Shown: piece after piece, positions 18,267-26,017 of the stretch
Position numbering within the stretch: position 1 is the stretch's first letter
Layout of the letters: every line of letters starts with the position of its first letter
Origin: Actinomycetota bacterium
GTDB taxonomy: Bacteria; Actinomycetota; Acidimicrobiia; Acidimicrobiales; UBA8592
Reading direction: 5' to 3'
Assembly: GCA_902565595.1 (NCBI GenBank)
Contig: CACFFD010000008.1
Span: forward strand, 1 to 50,057
DNA length: 50,057 nucleotides
Program-made: the position numbers and the translations under genes
The notes under the pieces: generated by a model
What the model saw: only the letters and a program-made list of their open reading frames with translations
What the model was told of the DNA's origin: nothing
The model's database searches: none

Positions 18267-18911
18267 CTATTGTTTATGCTCTGCGTATTGAATGAGGCGT
18301 TCCATGACTTGTTCGCCGGCTGCAGAGACTGTTCCCGCGTTGAAAGGGGGTTGAGGATCATATTCGATCATAAGTTGCATGGCTTTCGCCGCTTCAGTAT
18401 CTACAAGTAATTGAGACAGACGTAGTGCCATGTCTATACCTGCTGATACACCCGCTGCAGTTATGATTCGTTGATCAAGATGTTCGACTACGCGGTCCGC
18501 GACTGGCAAAGATCCCAGTTCCTTCAAAGTGTCGTACGCTGACCAGTGTGTTGTCGCAGTAAGATCGGTGAGTAAACCTGCGGCCGCGAGTACAAGTGAC
18601 CCTGTGCACACGGAAGTTGTGTATTGTGATGTCGAGTGGGCGTTTTTGAGCCATGTAATAATCTCATGATCGTTCCCATCAAGAAAGGCTCGCGTGCCAA
18701 CTCCTCCTGGCACAAGGATCACATTGGGTGACGAGATTTCATCAAATGTGTAATCTACAGCTAACCCCAAGAAACCGTTATCAGTTCGTACATTTCTCTT
18801 TTCCTTGCCGACAAATGCAACGGTGGCCCCTGGTAAACGTTGTAGGACCTCATACGGGCCGACGCAGTCTAGAGCGGTGAGTTGATCAAATATTGGTATG
18901 GCTATTTGCAT
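18267..18911 (-). CDS. DJ-1/PfpI family protein (isonitrile hydratase-like)
   Basis: A complete 214-residue member of the ThiJ/DJ-1/PfpI superfamily. The opening MQIAIPIFDQLTALDCVGPYEVL has the conserved Glu21 of the GPYEVL motif, ILVPGGVGTRAFL forms the next strand-turn, and the nucleophile elbow SVCTGSLVLAAAGLL places the reactive cysteine at residue 102. THW and the late AAGVSAGIDMAL segment match the isocyanide-hydratase/AraC-like amidase group. The substrate is unknown. It shares cassette 2 with the decayed VOC gene on the same strand, so the pair may have arrived as a small detoxification operon of which only this gene survives. Confidence 0.88.
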   Translation of the reverse strand: MQIAIPIFDQLTALDCVGPYEVLQRLPGATVAFVGKEKRNVRTDNGFLGLAVDYTFDEISSPNVILVPGGVGTRAFLDGNDHEIITWLKNAHSTSQYTTSVCTGSLVLAAAGLLTDLTATTHWSAYDTLKELGSLPVADRVVEHLDQRIITAAGVSAGIDMALRLSQLLVDTEAAKAMQLMIEYDPQPPFNAGTVSAAGEQVMERLIQYAEHKQ

Positions 18912-19013
18912 GCGCAGTCCGATTCAAATTGATTGAACGAATTAAATTACTCCGAGTTTATATCTTAATGTATCTGAGGAAAAGATACTGAACTCTTGTA
19001 CTGTGGTCCGGTC

Positions 19014-19130
19014 ATGCAACCACAGAAAACAATCCGGAATGTCGCGATCATCGCCCACGTTGATCATGAGAAAACAACATTGATTGACGGAATGTTGCAA
19101 CAATCTGGCGCGTTTACCTTGATGCGAGTA
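19014..19130 (+). pseudogene. Truncated typA/bipA-like GTPase start
   Basis: The ATG at 19014 opens [20 protein letters not shown] and then GMLQQSGAF, an unmistakable copy of the first ~40 residues of the translational GTPase TypA/BipA. After that the similarity stops and the frame runs into unrelated sequence to 19187. The P-loop glycine of HVDHGKTT is Glu here, so GTP binding would be lost even in the fragment. It lies between the DJ-1 gene and repeat R2, opposite in direction to the DJ-1 gene. It may be host DNA captured by the cassette end. Confidence 0.75.
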
Positions 19131-19245
19131 CCTAATATTTTTATCAGTATCGGTGGGGGTTACGAATACCGAATGGACACCCCCTGAAGGCAGGCCAAAA
19201 GCTTGGCGGTCCAAGTACAGGCCTAACCGTATGGAGCCACGAGAG

Positions 19246-19355
19246 CCCAAACGGTACATTTAACGCCGGAACACTTGCTAATGCCCCCAATGAGAGCGAT
19301 TATTGGGTTGTGCCGCAGTAGGTTCGGCATTCGTCGCCAGTCCTAGGGGGCGTAC
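19246..19355 (+). repeat. Array repeat R2 (right end of cassette 2)
   Basis: The core runs from 19274. The left part extends further than in R1 and matches R4 through ACATTTAACGCC(G/A)GAACAC. The variable middle AGGTTCGGCATTCGTCG is complementary at 15 of 17 positions to the start of cassette 2 (17752-17768). The end reads CGTACCGCC instead of CGTACGAC, which also makes the start of cassette 3 atypical. Confidence 0.85.
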
Positions 19356-19455
19356 CGCCAATGTGAAAACTTCAACGCTCAACTTAAGATGAAGCCTGTT
19401 TTATTCCTGAGAAATTGATTTTGATTAAATTTGCTACCTCACGTACTTTCATATT

Positions 19456-20358
19456 ATGCAACTAACATTTCCTGCACTAGAGAAATTAAGCCTGAATAAG
19501 GTATTCGAAGGTGAAGCTACTCACTTCAATCCTGCCTGCGTTCAGATGATCGACAGAATTGTAGGGCCGGTTGTCGGAGAAGAAGTTATAGATGTAACTA
19601 GCGAAGTTAATTGCGAGGGCAGAAGACTCGACCTACTGGCTGTCACAAGAGAGCACATAGTTGCTATAGAACTTCAATTTAACGGAGCCGACGCATCTCA
19701 TCTTGGTAGGCTAATCGGCTGGTATGCGCCTGCAGTTGATGCAACAGCATCGATTCTTGTGGCAGAGAGTTTTCCTGAATTATTAGTCAAACAAGTCAGG
19801 GATAAAGCCATTAAATCTTTGGCGTTAGTGCAAGCAACAGCAGGATGGAACAAAGATGGTCAAGTTGGTTTGGACTTCAATATAATTGCGAGCTCCCTAG
19901 ACATAGATCGACCGACCTCCTCAAATGCAAATGAAGCAAATGAAAATAATATTAAGTCGATTCAACTGCTATCGAATGAACTTTCAAAATATGGATTAAA
20001 GGATTCAAACGCAAAATACTATATTCGCCTCTTTCCGGTTAAAGATCATGTCTGGGTAACCTGTGAGATTAGATCTACCAGAGTAGTCTTAACAGTCGGA
20101 GCTGCAACAACAGTTCACCCTGAGGAGATCGTTGATTCTCTCCGAGATGGTTGGGTCCGTATACGGAATCGACTTTACCTTACTATCTTTGATGAAGGGT
20201 CAAATTACGAAATCACAGAAACTCATTCAAAATCAATTGCGAAAATTATCGCCGATATGAGATCTGAGTTAGAGAATATAGTTGATCAGCTGATTGAAAC
20301 TATTCCAGACGAAGCAACGATCGATCCCGAGGGCGAACAATCATCGATTGACACTTGA
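19456..20358 (+). CDS. PD-(D/E)XK nuclease-like protein (cassette 3)
   Basis: The 300-residue protein has an N-terminal PD-(D/E)XK-like core: RRLDLLAV (Asp59) followed by HIVAIELQFNGAD (Glu72-x-Gln74), then a helix HLGRLIGWYAP. This strand-turn-strand-helix layout, with E-x-Q in place of E-x-K, is the same as in the next cassette's protein at almost the same residue numbers. The C-terminal half (about 165-290) has no motif I recognise. The role is unknown; proteins of this build are often linked to mobile islands and defence. It starts at an ATG about 100 bases after R2, and its stop lies 13 bases before R3, so it fills its cassette. Confidence 0.7.
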   Translation: MQLTFPALEKLSLNKVFEGEATHFNPACVQMIDRIVGPVVGEEVIDVTSEVNCEGRRLDLLAVTREHIVAIELQFNGADASHLGRLIGWYAPAVDATASILVAESFPELLVKQVRDKAIKSLALVQATAGWNKDGQVGLDFNIIASSLDIDRPTSSNANEANENNIKSIQLLSNELSKYGLKDSNAKYYIRLFPVKDHVWVTCEIRSTRVVLTVGAATTVHPEEIVDSLRDGWVRIRNRLYLTIFDEGSNYEITETHSKSIAKIIADMRSELENIVDQLIETIPDEATIDPEGEQSSIDT

Positions 20359-20370
20359 GATATTAGATAC

Positions 20371-20454
20371 TAGCTAATGCCCCCAATGAGAGCGATTATT
20401 GGGTTGTGCCGCAGTAGGTTCGGCATTCGTCGCCAGTCCTAGGGGGCGTACGAC
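20371..20454 (+). repeat. Array repeat R3 (right end of cassette 3)
   Basis: Identical to R2 from GCTAATG through AGTCCTAGGGGGCGTAC, and ending CGTACGAC. Its variable middle is the R2 type, but the start of cassette 3 matches it at only about 10 of 17 positions. So this end may have been exchanged with that of cassette 2, or the cassette start has been rewritten. Confidence 0.85.
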
Positions 20455-20535
20455 GGATAAGAAACCTAAAAGATTGATCAGTCAGGGAGTATCAGAAGTG
20501 AAACGCTACCAATTGGCGGTTAAGCTTTAAAATCT

Positions 20536-21495
20536 ATGGATATTCGAAGAATCAAACAAGTTAATTTACGTGAGGTCTGGCCACACGAGGCATATGACTT
20601 CAGCACTTGGCTTGAAGCAAATATTGATCTTCTCAGCGATGAGCTTATCATCGGCTTGGATGCAGAATCTGTTCGTAGAGAACAAAGCGCAGGGGCATTC
20701 TCCGTTGACCTTACCGTAGATGATGAGTTAGGGCAGACGGTGATTATTGAGAATCAATTATCACGATCTGACCATGATCATTTAGGAAAGGTTTTGACCT
20801 ATGCTGCAGCTTTTGAGTCAAACACAGCGATTTGGATAGTTGGAGATCCAAGACCTGAACACGTTAAAGCAGCAACATGGCTCAATGATTCAAGCGATCT
20901 TTCCATCTACATGTTTAAGATCCAGGCTATACAAATAGATGAATCTCCGATAGCCCCACTTCTAACTCTAATTGTCGGTCCCTCTGATAATTCAAAGAAC
21001 TTAGTCTCTACAAAACGAGAGAAAACGGAACGCCATACAAAGCGACGCGCGTTTTTTACTACTTTGCTTGAATATGCCGAAGAGCATACATCACTTCATC
21101 AGGGAAGAGCTGCCCCAGATGGGCCTTATTTAAGTAGTTCAGTAGGCCATAGCGGAATGAATCTTACTTATGGAGTCGGCCGAAATAGCACCAAGATCCA
21201 TCTCTGGATTGATAAAGGTAAAGAAGCTGAAGAATGGACTGCCTCTATTTACCAATATTTCCTACAGCATAAAAATGAGATAGAAGAATCTTACGGTGGC
21301 CCTTTACAATGGAATGTCAGGCGAGGTGAAGGACGATCACGAACTATTGCAGATGTGATTGAAATGGGTGGCTGGGTAGACGAGGACTCTTGGAATAAAG
21401 TAGTACCTGAAACAGTCGGCAGAATGATAAAACTTGATCAAGCCTTACGTCCCCATTTCGCAAAAGCTGAGAAATTTGAAGTTGCCACTGATTGA
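20536..21495 (+). CDS. DUF4268-type protein with PD-(D/E)XK-like N-terminus (cassette 4)
   Basis: The 319-residue protein has two parts. Residues about 10-145 follow the pattern of PD-(D/E)XK-like heads: REVWPHEAYDFSTWL, FSVDLTV (Asp58), TVIIENQLSRSDHDHLGKVL (Glu72, Gln74) and AIWIVGD. Residues about 165-315 match DUF4268: RRAFFTTLLEYAEEH, GMNLTYGVGRNSTKIHLWID and the final RMIKLDQALRPHF. DUF4268 proteins are widespread singletons in prokaryotes, often near restriction or mobile genes, with no settled function. It starts 82 bases after R3 and ends about 75 bases before the left arm of R4. The cassette ends match exactly, so this looks a recent and intact unit. Confidence 0.82.
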   Translation: MDIRRIKQVNLREVWPHEAYDFSTWLEANIDLLSDELIIGLDAESVRREQSAGAFSVDLTVDDELGQTVIIENQLSRSDHDHLGKVLTYAAAFESNTAIWIVGDPRPEHVKAATWLNDSSDLSIYMFKIQAIQIDESPIAPLLTLIVGPSDNSKNLVSTKREKTERHTKRRAFFTTLLEYAEEHTSLHQGRAAPDGPYLSSSVGHSGMNLTYGVGRNSTKIHLWIDKGKEAEEWTASIYQYFLQHKNEIEESYGGPLQWNVRRGEGRSRTIADVIEMGGWVDEDSWNKVVPETVGRMIKLDQALRPHFAKAEKFEVATD

Positions 21496-21568
21496 ATTTT
21501 CTTTAAGTGACGATTACTTATTAATTAGTGAATTAAATATATTTAGTCCTGCACCTAATTCGGGAAAT

Positions 21569-21681
21569 CCCAACGGCTACATTTAACGCCAGAACACTTG
21601 CTAATCCACCTAATGAGAGCGATTATTGGGTTGTGACGTAGTAGGTTTCTTATCCGTCGCCAGTCCTAGGGGGCGTACGAC
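21569..21681 (+). repeat. Array repeat R4 (right end of cassette 4)
   Basis: The core runs from 21597. The middle TAGGTTTCTTATCCGTCG is an exact 18-base reverse complement of the start of cassette 4 (20451-20468). The left half carries changes (CTAATCCACCTAATGAG), and the extended arm ACATTTAACGCCAGAACAC is shared with R2. Confidence 0.85.
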
Positions 21682-21752
21682 TTAAGCACAACCTCTGTTT
21701 TGCCCTCTTCACTCAATATGCAGAATCGTCTGCTATCCCTTACGCTTAAGGA

Positions 21753-22931
21753 ATGGTTAAGGGAACATCTGTCAGTATTATCGCAGGTGCTCTCCTTATT
21801 AGCAGTCTCGCTGCTTGTGGAAGTTCTAGTAGCGAAATTGCATCCTATGGTAAACCGAAGGTGACGACTTCGGCACCAGTTGCGGTTATCCAAGAATCTG
21901 AATCACTTCCAGAACCTGAACTAGTCAAATTAACAGAAATCGTATTTGACGAGACGCTTGAGCCAACGCTTTCGGATACTGGAGAAATCGTTTACAACTA
22001 TGAAATTTTCACCATGACTGCAGACGGGACAAATCTTCAGAACTTAACAAATAATGCTGCTCTTGATGAAGAGCCGGAGTGGTCTCCTGATGGAAGACAA
22101 ATTGCTTTTGTCAGCAATCGAGTTAGTAATGGCAATGGCAGTATCTATCTGATGAACTCTGATGGCTCAGGCGTGCAAGCATTAACTACCAATGAATTAA
22201 ATAGTGAATCGCAGCCATTGTGGTCTCCTGATGGCAGCAAGATAGCCTTTCTCGGATCCATTAAAGTTGACCCCGCACCAAGCGGATTAAGGTTAGATGT
22301 TTACGTTATTGATGCTGATGGGAATAATTTTAGAAACTTGACAGCTGAGATAGGAGATCAAAATTTCGTTGATTTCTTTAACTTCTCGTGGTCACCTGAT
22401 GGCAAAAAAATTGTTGTGGAAAGCGATGAATACGATCCCGTTGATGAAAGTTACTCCGATAATTTATACGTGATTGATCTATCTAGTTCCGATGTGAAGC
22501 AGTTGACTTTCAATCATGCAAATGAGAACCCCGTGTGGTCTCCCGACGGTACCACTATTGCATTTTCTATAGGAATCGGGCGACCTGTAGAGTTTAATAT
22601 TGCTCTAATTAATGAAGACGGGTCAAATTTACGAGAACTTTCTAGCGGAACTCATCCTCTCTGGTCCCCAAGCGGTGAACAACTGGCATTTGAGCACGAA
22701 AATAGGATTAACATAATGGATGCTGATGGATCAAAGATTCGGCCCATAGCCAACTTCGATGGGACGTGCACAAATCCTCTCGCCATTACGTCATCCGCTT
22801 CTTGGTCACAGGATGGCGAAAAGATCTATTTCATAGCGGCCTGCAGTAATGCTATTTTGACAGTGGATGTAGAGACCGGAGAAGTAACTGATTCCAATGT
22901 CTCAGGAAATAACATCAAGGTTCGGCCATAA
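21753..22931 (+). CDS. TolB-like beta-propeller lipoprotein (cassette 5)
   Basis: A secreted lipoprotein of 392 residues: signal peptide (about 1-21) with lipobox SLAAC, so it should be anchored outside the membrane through Cys22. The rest is a chain of PD40/WD40-like blades recognisable by SPDG signatures: WSPDGRQIAFVSN, WSPDGSKIAF, WSPDGKKIVVESD, WSPDGTTIAFS, WSPSGEQLAFE and WSQDGEKIYF, giving about six blades. Such propellers usually bind proteins or ligands. It is related in style to the two propeller genes at 26.5-28.3 kb, but with less regular repeats. No partner (Tol/Pal) genes are nearby, so a Tol role should not be assumed. Confidence 0.85.
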   Translation: MVKGTSVSIIAGALLISSLAACGSSSSEIASYGKPKVTTSAPVAVIQESESLPEPELVKLTEIVFDETLEPTLSDTGEIVYNYEIFTMTADGTNLQNLTNNAALDEEPEWSPDGRQIAFVSNRVSNGNGSIYLMNSDGSGVQALTTNELNSESQPLWSPDGSKIAFLGSIKVDPAPSGLRLDVYVIDADGNNFRNLTAEIGDQNFVDFFNFSWSPDGKKIVVESDEYDPVDESYSDNLYVIDLSSSDVKQLTFNHANENPVWSPDGTTIAFSIGIGRPVEFNIALINEDGSNLRELSSGTHPLWSPSGEQLAFEHENRINIMDADGSKIRPIANFDGTCTNPLAITSSASWSQDGEKIYFIAACSNAILTVDVETGEVTDSNVSGNNIKVRP

Positions 22932-23038
22932 AGAGATACGTCTAGTTCCAGAGTAAGGGTGCTTTCGTAGCCCCCTGGGGAGGATCTTAAGGTTCTATTG
23001 AGGGCACACTGAAATTAGATTTATTGCTCTAGGGAAAG

Positions 23039-23123
23039 CTTGCTAATGCCCCCAATGAGAGCGATTATTGGGTTGTGAACTTATAGGTTGATCATCCGGT
23101 ACTAGCCCTAGGGGGCGTACGAC
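23039..23123 (+). repeat. Array repeat R5 (right end of cassette 5)
   Basis: The left half is identical to R1, with a different middle (ATAGGTTGATCATCCGGTAC) and the end CCTAGGGGGCGTACGAC. The middle agrees with the start of cassette 5 at only about 9 of 17 positions, mainly the CAACCT end. Confidence 0.85.
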
Positions 23124-23190
23124 GGGAACAACCGAGCAGAATAACAGCGATATCGACACCCTAACCGCTTCAGCTCGCTATGTTAGTGAA

Positions 23191-24429
23191 ATGATCCTAG
23201 CAGCGCCGACATGGTTCAATGACGAATACCTCGGGATCGAAGTTGAACAATACATCGGCTTTGGATTGCTCGCCGTCGCCGCAACGGTGGTGCACTTCGC
23301 ACTGTTGCGAATTATCGCCATCTTGGTCCGGCGTCGATACACCGGCGACGATCTGGCATTTTGGGAAGTTGAGCGGCGGCGACTAAATCGGGGGATCCTA
23401 CTGTTAACCATAGGGACCACACTGCTCGTTGGATTCCCAATGCTCGATTTCGACCCTGAGGTCGAGAACGCCGTGAATCAGGTGACCAGCCTCATCGCCG
23501 CCCTTGGGGTGCTTCTGATCGCCTACCGCGCCATCGACATCTTTATGGATGTGCTAGCAAGACGCGCTAGTGAAACCGAAACGAAGCTCGATGATAGCCT
23601 GGTGCCGCTCTTGCGCACGTCTCTGCGACTGTTCGTGACATTCGTCGGGATGCTGTTCGTCCTGCAGAACCTAGATATCAATGTCTCGTCGCTAATCGCT
23701 GGCCTAGGTCTTGGTGGTCTTGCCATCGCGCTGGCAGCACAAGATACGGTCCGTAACCTGCTGGGCGGAGTTACGATCTTCGCTGACAAACCGTTCGAAG
23801 TTGGCGACTGGGTCGTCGTCGATGGAGTAGAAGGTACCGTCGAGGCTGTAGGCTTTCGCTCGACTCGTGTGCGCACCTTCTACAACTCACTGGTGAGCGT
23901 ACCGAACGGCAATCTGATGGATAGCGGGATCGACAATATGGGTCAACGTCGTTGGCGCCGGTATAAGACCACGCTCGGGGTCGGGTACCACACCACGACA
24001 GATCAGATGCAGGCATTCGTTGAGGGAATTCGGGCCATCATCCGATCCAACCCCGGTATGCGTCAGGACTATTACATCGTCGAATTCCATGGTTTTGGCG
24101 CCACCAGCCTCGACGTGTTGATCTACTGTTTTATCGATGCTGAAGATTGGAATGAAGAGCTGCGTACCCGTCACGTCTTTAATCTCGATATTATGCGGCT
24201 TGCCGAATCTCTACAGGTCGACTTCGCTTTCCCCACACAGACGCTGCACATCGCCAAGATGCCCGGCCAACCGCAACAACTACCGCAGATCCCCGACCGG
24301 ACCCACCTCCGCGAAGTCGTCAACTCATTCGGCCCAGATGGCGAGAGAGGCCAGCGCATCGACCAGCCAATCACTGACGGCCACGAGAGCGTACTGGAGA
24401 GCCCCTACGCCCAAGCCGATGAAGGTTAA
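23191..24429 (+). CDS. MscS-family mechanosensitive channel (cassette 6)
   Basis: Small-conductance mechanosensitive channel of 412 residues that releases solutes on osmotic downshock. Membrane segments lie at about 20-40, 63-83, 96-115 and 145-160. The pore helix and neighbour read GLGLGGLAIALAAQDTVRNL, followed by the beta domain GGVTIFADKPFEVGDWVVV, VEAVGFRSTRVRTF and VPNGNLMDSGIDN, classic for MscS. The C-terminus is a longer polar tail. Codons are visibly more GC-rich at third positions than in the neighbouring cassettes (many GCC, GTC, CTG, CGC), pointing to a different donor. It starts 67 bases after R5. Confidence 0.93.
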   Translation: MILAAPTWFNDEYLGIEVEQYIGFGLLAVAATVVHFALLRIIAILVRRRYTGDDLAFWEVERRRLNRGILLLTIGTTLLVGFPMLDFDPEVENAVNQVTSLIAALGVLLIAYRAIDIFMDVLARRASETETKLDDSLVPLLRTSLRLFVTFVGMLFVLQNLDINVSSLIAGLGLGGLAIALAAQDTVRNLLGGVTIFADKPFEVGDWVVVDGVEGTVEAVGFRSTRVRTFYNSLVSVPNGNLMDSGIDNMGQRRWRRYKTTLGVGYHTTTDQMQAFVEGIRAIIRSNPGMRQDYYIVEFHGFGATSLDVLIYCFIDAEDWNEELRTRHVFNLDIMRLAESLQVDFAFPTQTLHIAKMPGQPQQLPQIPDRTHLREVVNSFGPDGERGQRIDQPITDGHESVLESPYAQADEG

Positions 24430-24473
24430 TAGCGCAGAGACTAAGGTCTTTGTGTAAAGAGTCGAAGTTTTGG

Positions 24474-24494
24474 TCTGGACCCTAGGGGGCGAAC
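24474..24494 (+). repeat. Eroded array repeat R6 (core only)
   Basis: Only the tRNA-like end remains: CCTAGGGGGCGAAC, preceded by TCTGGAC. The constant left half seen in R1-R5 is missing. It stands 45 bases after the MscS gene, where a cassette right end is expected. Confidence 0.6.
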
Positions 24495-24588
24495 ATATTA
24501 TGTTATGGACAACCTCGAGGTCCTTCTAAGAAATAGTGATTTGTATTTAGAAATCTCATATTGAAAGAACTTAAAGATTAAATATGTA

Positions 24589-25083
24589 TTAGAGAACTGA
24601 ATTTGGTGTTGAAATCACTAGCGAATTTGAAACTTTATCCCATACATTTTGATTTCTCTTATCCCAAAATGGCATAAAGCATATGATGTAGAAAGTTAAG
24701 GGGATTGCACATATTGCGACGAGGCCGCCAACTATTCCTCGCATACCAAACATTTTCCCGAGGCTCATTGGTTTGCCGGTTTCAAGGTCGATCACGGTCT
24801 GGTTTAACAATCTCTTCGCAGGGGTTTGCCCAGTACCACTTAAAGTACAAGCCCAAATGATCCAACCGATCCATAGGGTCACCAACATTAAAAGAGCGTC
24901 GAGAAGGTAGCTTCCTAGTCTGGCCCAGCCCGAAACTCCAACATCGATGTCCCCGACAGACCGATTTATTGCATCACGATTCTCCATGATGAGAACTCGC
25001 TGACGATCATATTCTTCTCCTGAGATTAGTGACTCATCACGAAGCTTTTCCAAGTCCCGTATGTCGTCCATCCAATCGGACAT
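24589..25083 (-). CDS. SHOCT-like head plus RDD-family membrane protein (cassette 7)
   Basis: The 164-residue protein starts at the ATG at 25083, which has AGGGGG just upstream; a longer frame to 25359 has no support. Residues 1-35 form a SHOCT-like helix pair (WMDDIRDLEKLRDESLISGEEYDRQ). Residues about 50-150 are an RDD-family membrane domain: an opening GWARLGSYLLDALLMLVTLWIGW, then GQTPAKRLLNQTVID and a final hydrophobic helix, with three membrane segments in all. Function is unknown; RDD proteins are small membrane proteins of mixed roles. The neighbour at 25247 on the other strand has nearly the same head. Confidence 0.8.
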   Translation of the reverse strand: MSDWMDDIRDLEKLRDESLISGEEYDRQRVLIMENRDAINRSVGDIDVGVSGWARLGSYLLDALLMLVTLWIGWIIWACTLSGTGQTPAKRLLNQTVIDLETGKPMSLGKMFGMRGIVGGLVAICAIPLTFYIICFMPFWDKRNQNVWDKVSNSLVISTPNSVL

Positions 25084-25196
25084 TTTACCCCCTCTAAAAG
25101 GATGGGCAGAGTTGGACCCATCCGTGCTTACAATTTTACACACATTACCATACTTTTCTATAGACGATAACCTTACATAAGCTAGAATTTGGACCT

Positions 25197-25230
25197 GAGA
25201 CCTACGGCAAATTATCGTTGTAAAGGTCTC
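25197..25230. promoter_or_regulatory. Inverted repeat GAGACCT-AGGTCTC between the divergent SHOCT genes
   Basis: A perfect 7-base inverted repeat (25197-25203 and 25224-25230), 20 bases apart, lies just upstream of the GTG start at 25247. It could be an operator or a hairpin in the leader. The left arm lies in a 15-base stretch that also resembles tRNA-Arg. Confidence 0.35.
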
Positions 25231-25246
25231 AAGTAAAGGGGGTCGC

Positions 25247-25981
25247 GTGGCGGAGTGGATGGAAGAGCTTAGGAAGTTAGACAAATTACGAGCTGACTCC
25301 CTAATCACAGATGAAGAATATGAGAAACAGAAGGCTCTACTTATACCTTCTAAGAACAATGCTACGACTACCTATAATCTTCTTGGGTTGGGTAAAGCTA
25401 TTTCAATTGTGGCTGGAATTTTGGCTGTATTAGGTCTTCTGCGTCTTAGTGCTTACTCAAATAGAGCTTCGTTGCTGACTGATCTAAAGAATGGAAATTT
25501 CGTTAGCTTGAGTTCGGGTGATAGTGCCGATTCCTTTGTTAGGACTGTAATGGTTCTTAATAATTTAATCGGAATTGCTCTACTTGTGTTGCTTATTATT
25601 TGGGCTTGGCGAGCGACAGTAAATATTGAGGCACAAGGGCGTTCGGGACGGTGGAGTCGCGGATGGTCCATTGGCGGGTGGTTTACTCCTGTGATGTTTT
25701 TATTCGTCCCCTATCAGGTCATCAGTGATGCATGGAAAAATGCGTCGGATGGAGAAGAGATCGAAAGTAGTCGAAATAGCATCTGGCTTGCAGGTTTTGT
25801 TTTGTGGTGGGGATCTTCTGTATTCACCATTTTAAGCATCGCTGTTAATGATGAGGATTCTTCGATTGAGGATGCGATTATGTCGGATGTTTTCGGGGCG
25901 ATAAGTGGAGCAATGTTCTTGTTTGCATTATCTTTGATCTCCGTGGCTTTTAATCAGATGAGCAAACGACACGCCCAGTAA
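25247..25981 (+). CDS. SHOCT-like head plus DUF4328-like membrane protein (cassette 7)
   Basis: The 244-residue protein starts with GTG at 25247, preceded by AAAGGGGG. The head (WMEELRKLDKLRADSLITDEEYEKQ) parallels the divergent neighbour's residue for residue in pattern. Then come about five membrane helices (about 48-67, 102-122, 144-162, 178-198 and 212-235) with RWSRGWSIGGWFTPVMFLFVPYQVISDAWK, the hallmark stretch of DUF4328 proteins. Function is unknown. Two membrane proteins with the same soluble head, in one cassette and divergent, suggest a shared partner or co-assembly. Confidence 0.8.
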   Translation: MAEWMEELRKLDKLRADSLITDEEYEKQKALLIPSKNNATTTYNLLGLGKAISIVAGILAVLGLLRLSAYSNRASLLTDLKNGNFVSLSSGDSADSFVRTVMVLNNLIGIALLVLLIIWAWRATVNIEAQGRSGRWSRGWSIGGWFTPVMFLFVPYQVISDAWKNASDGEEIESSRNSIWLAGFVLWWGSSVFTILSIAVNDEDSSIEDAIMSDVFGAISGAMFLFALSLISVAFNQMSKRHAQ

Positions 25982-26017
25982 TTAATCATCGAGTATCGAA
26001 TATAAATTAACCGATAT

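Noticed and set aside
21753-22931. TolB of a Tol-Pal system
   Set aside because: Only the propeller is shared; it is a lipoprotein in a cassette with no tolQRA or pal nearby.
17671-23123. CRISPR array
   Set aside because: Repeats are about 85 bases and separated by 1 kb or more of coding sequence, not by short spacers; no cas genes.
24589-25359. 256-residue version of the RDD protein
   Set aside because: The extra N-terminus runs through the divergent control region and over the neighbouring start; the ATG at 25083 has a strong ribosome site.
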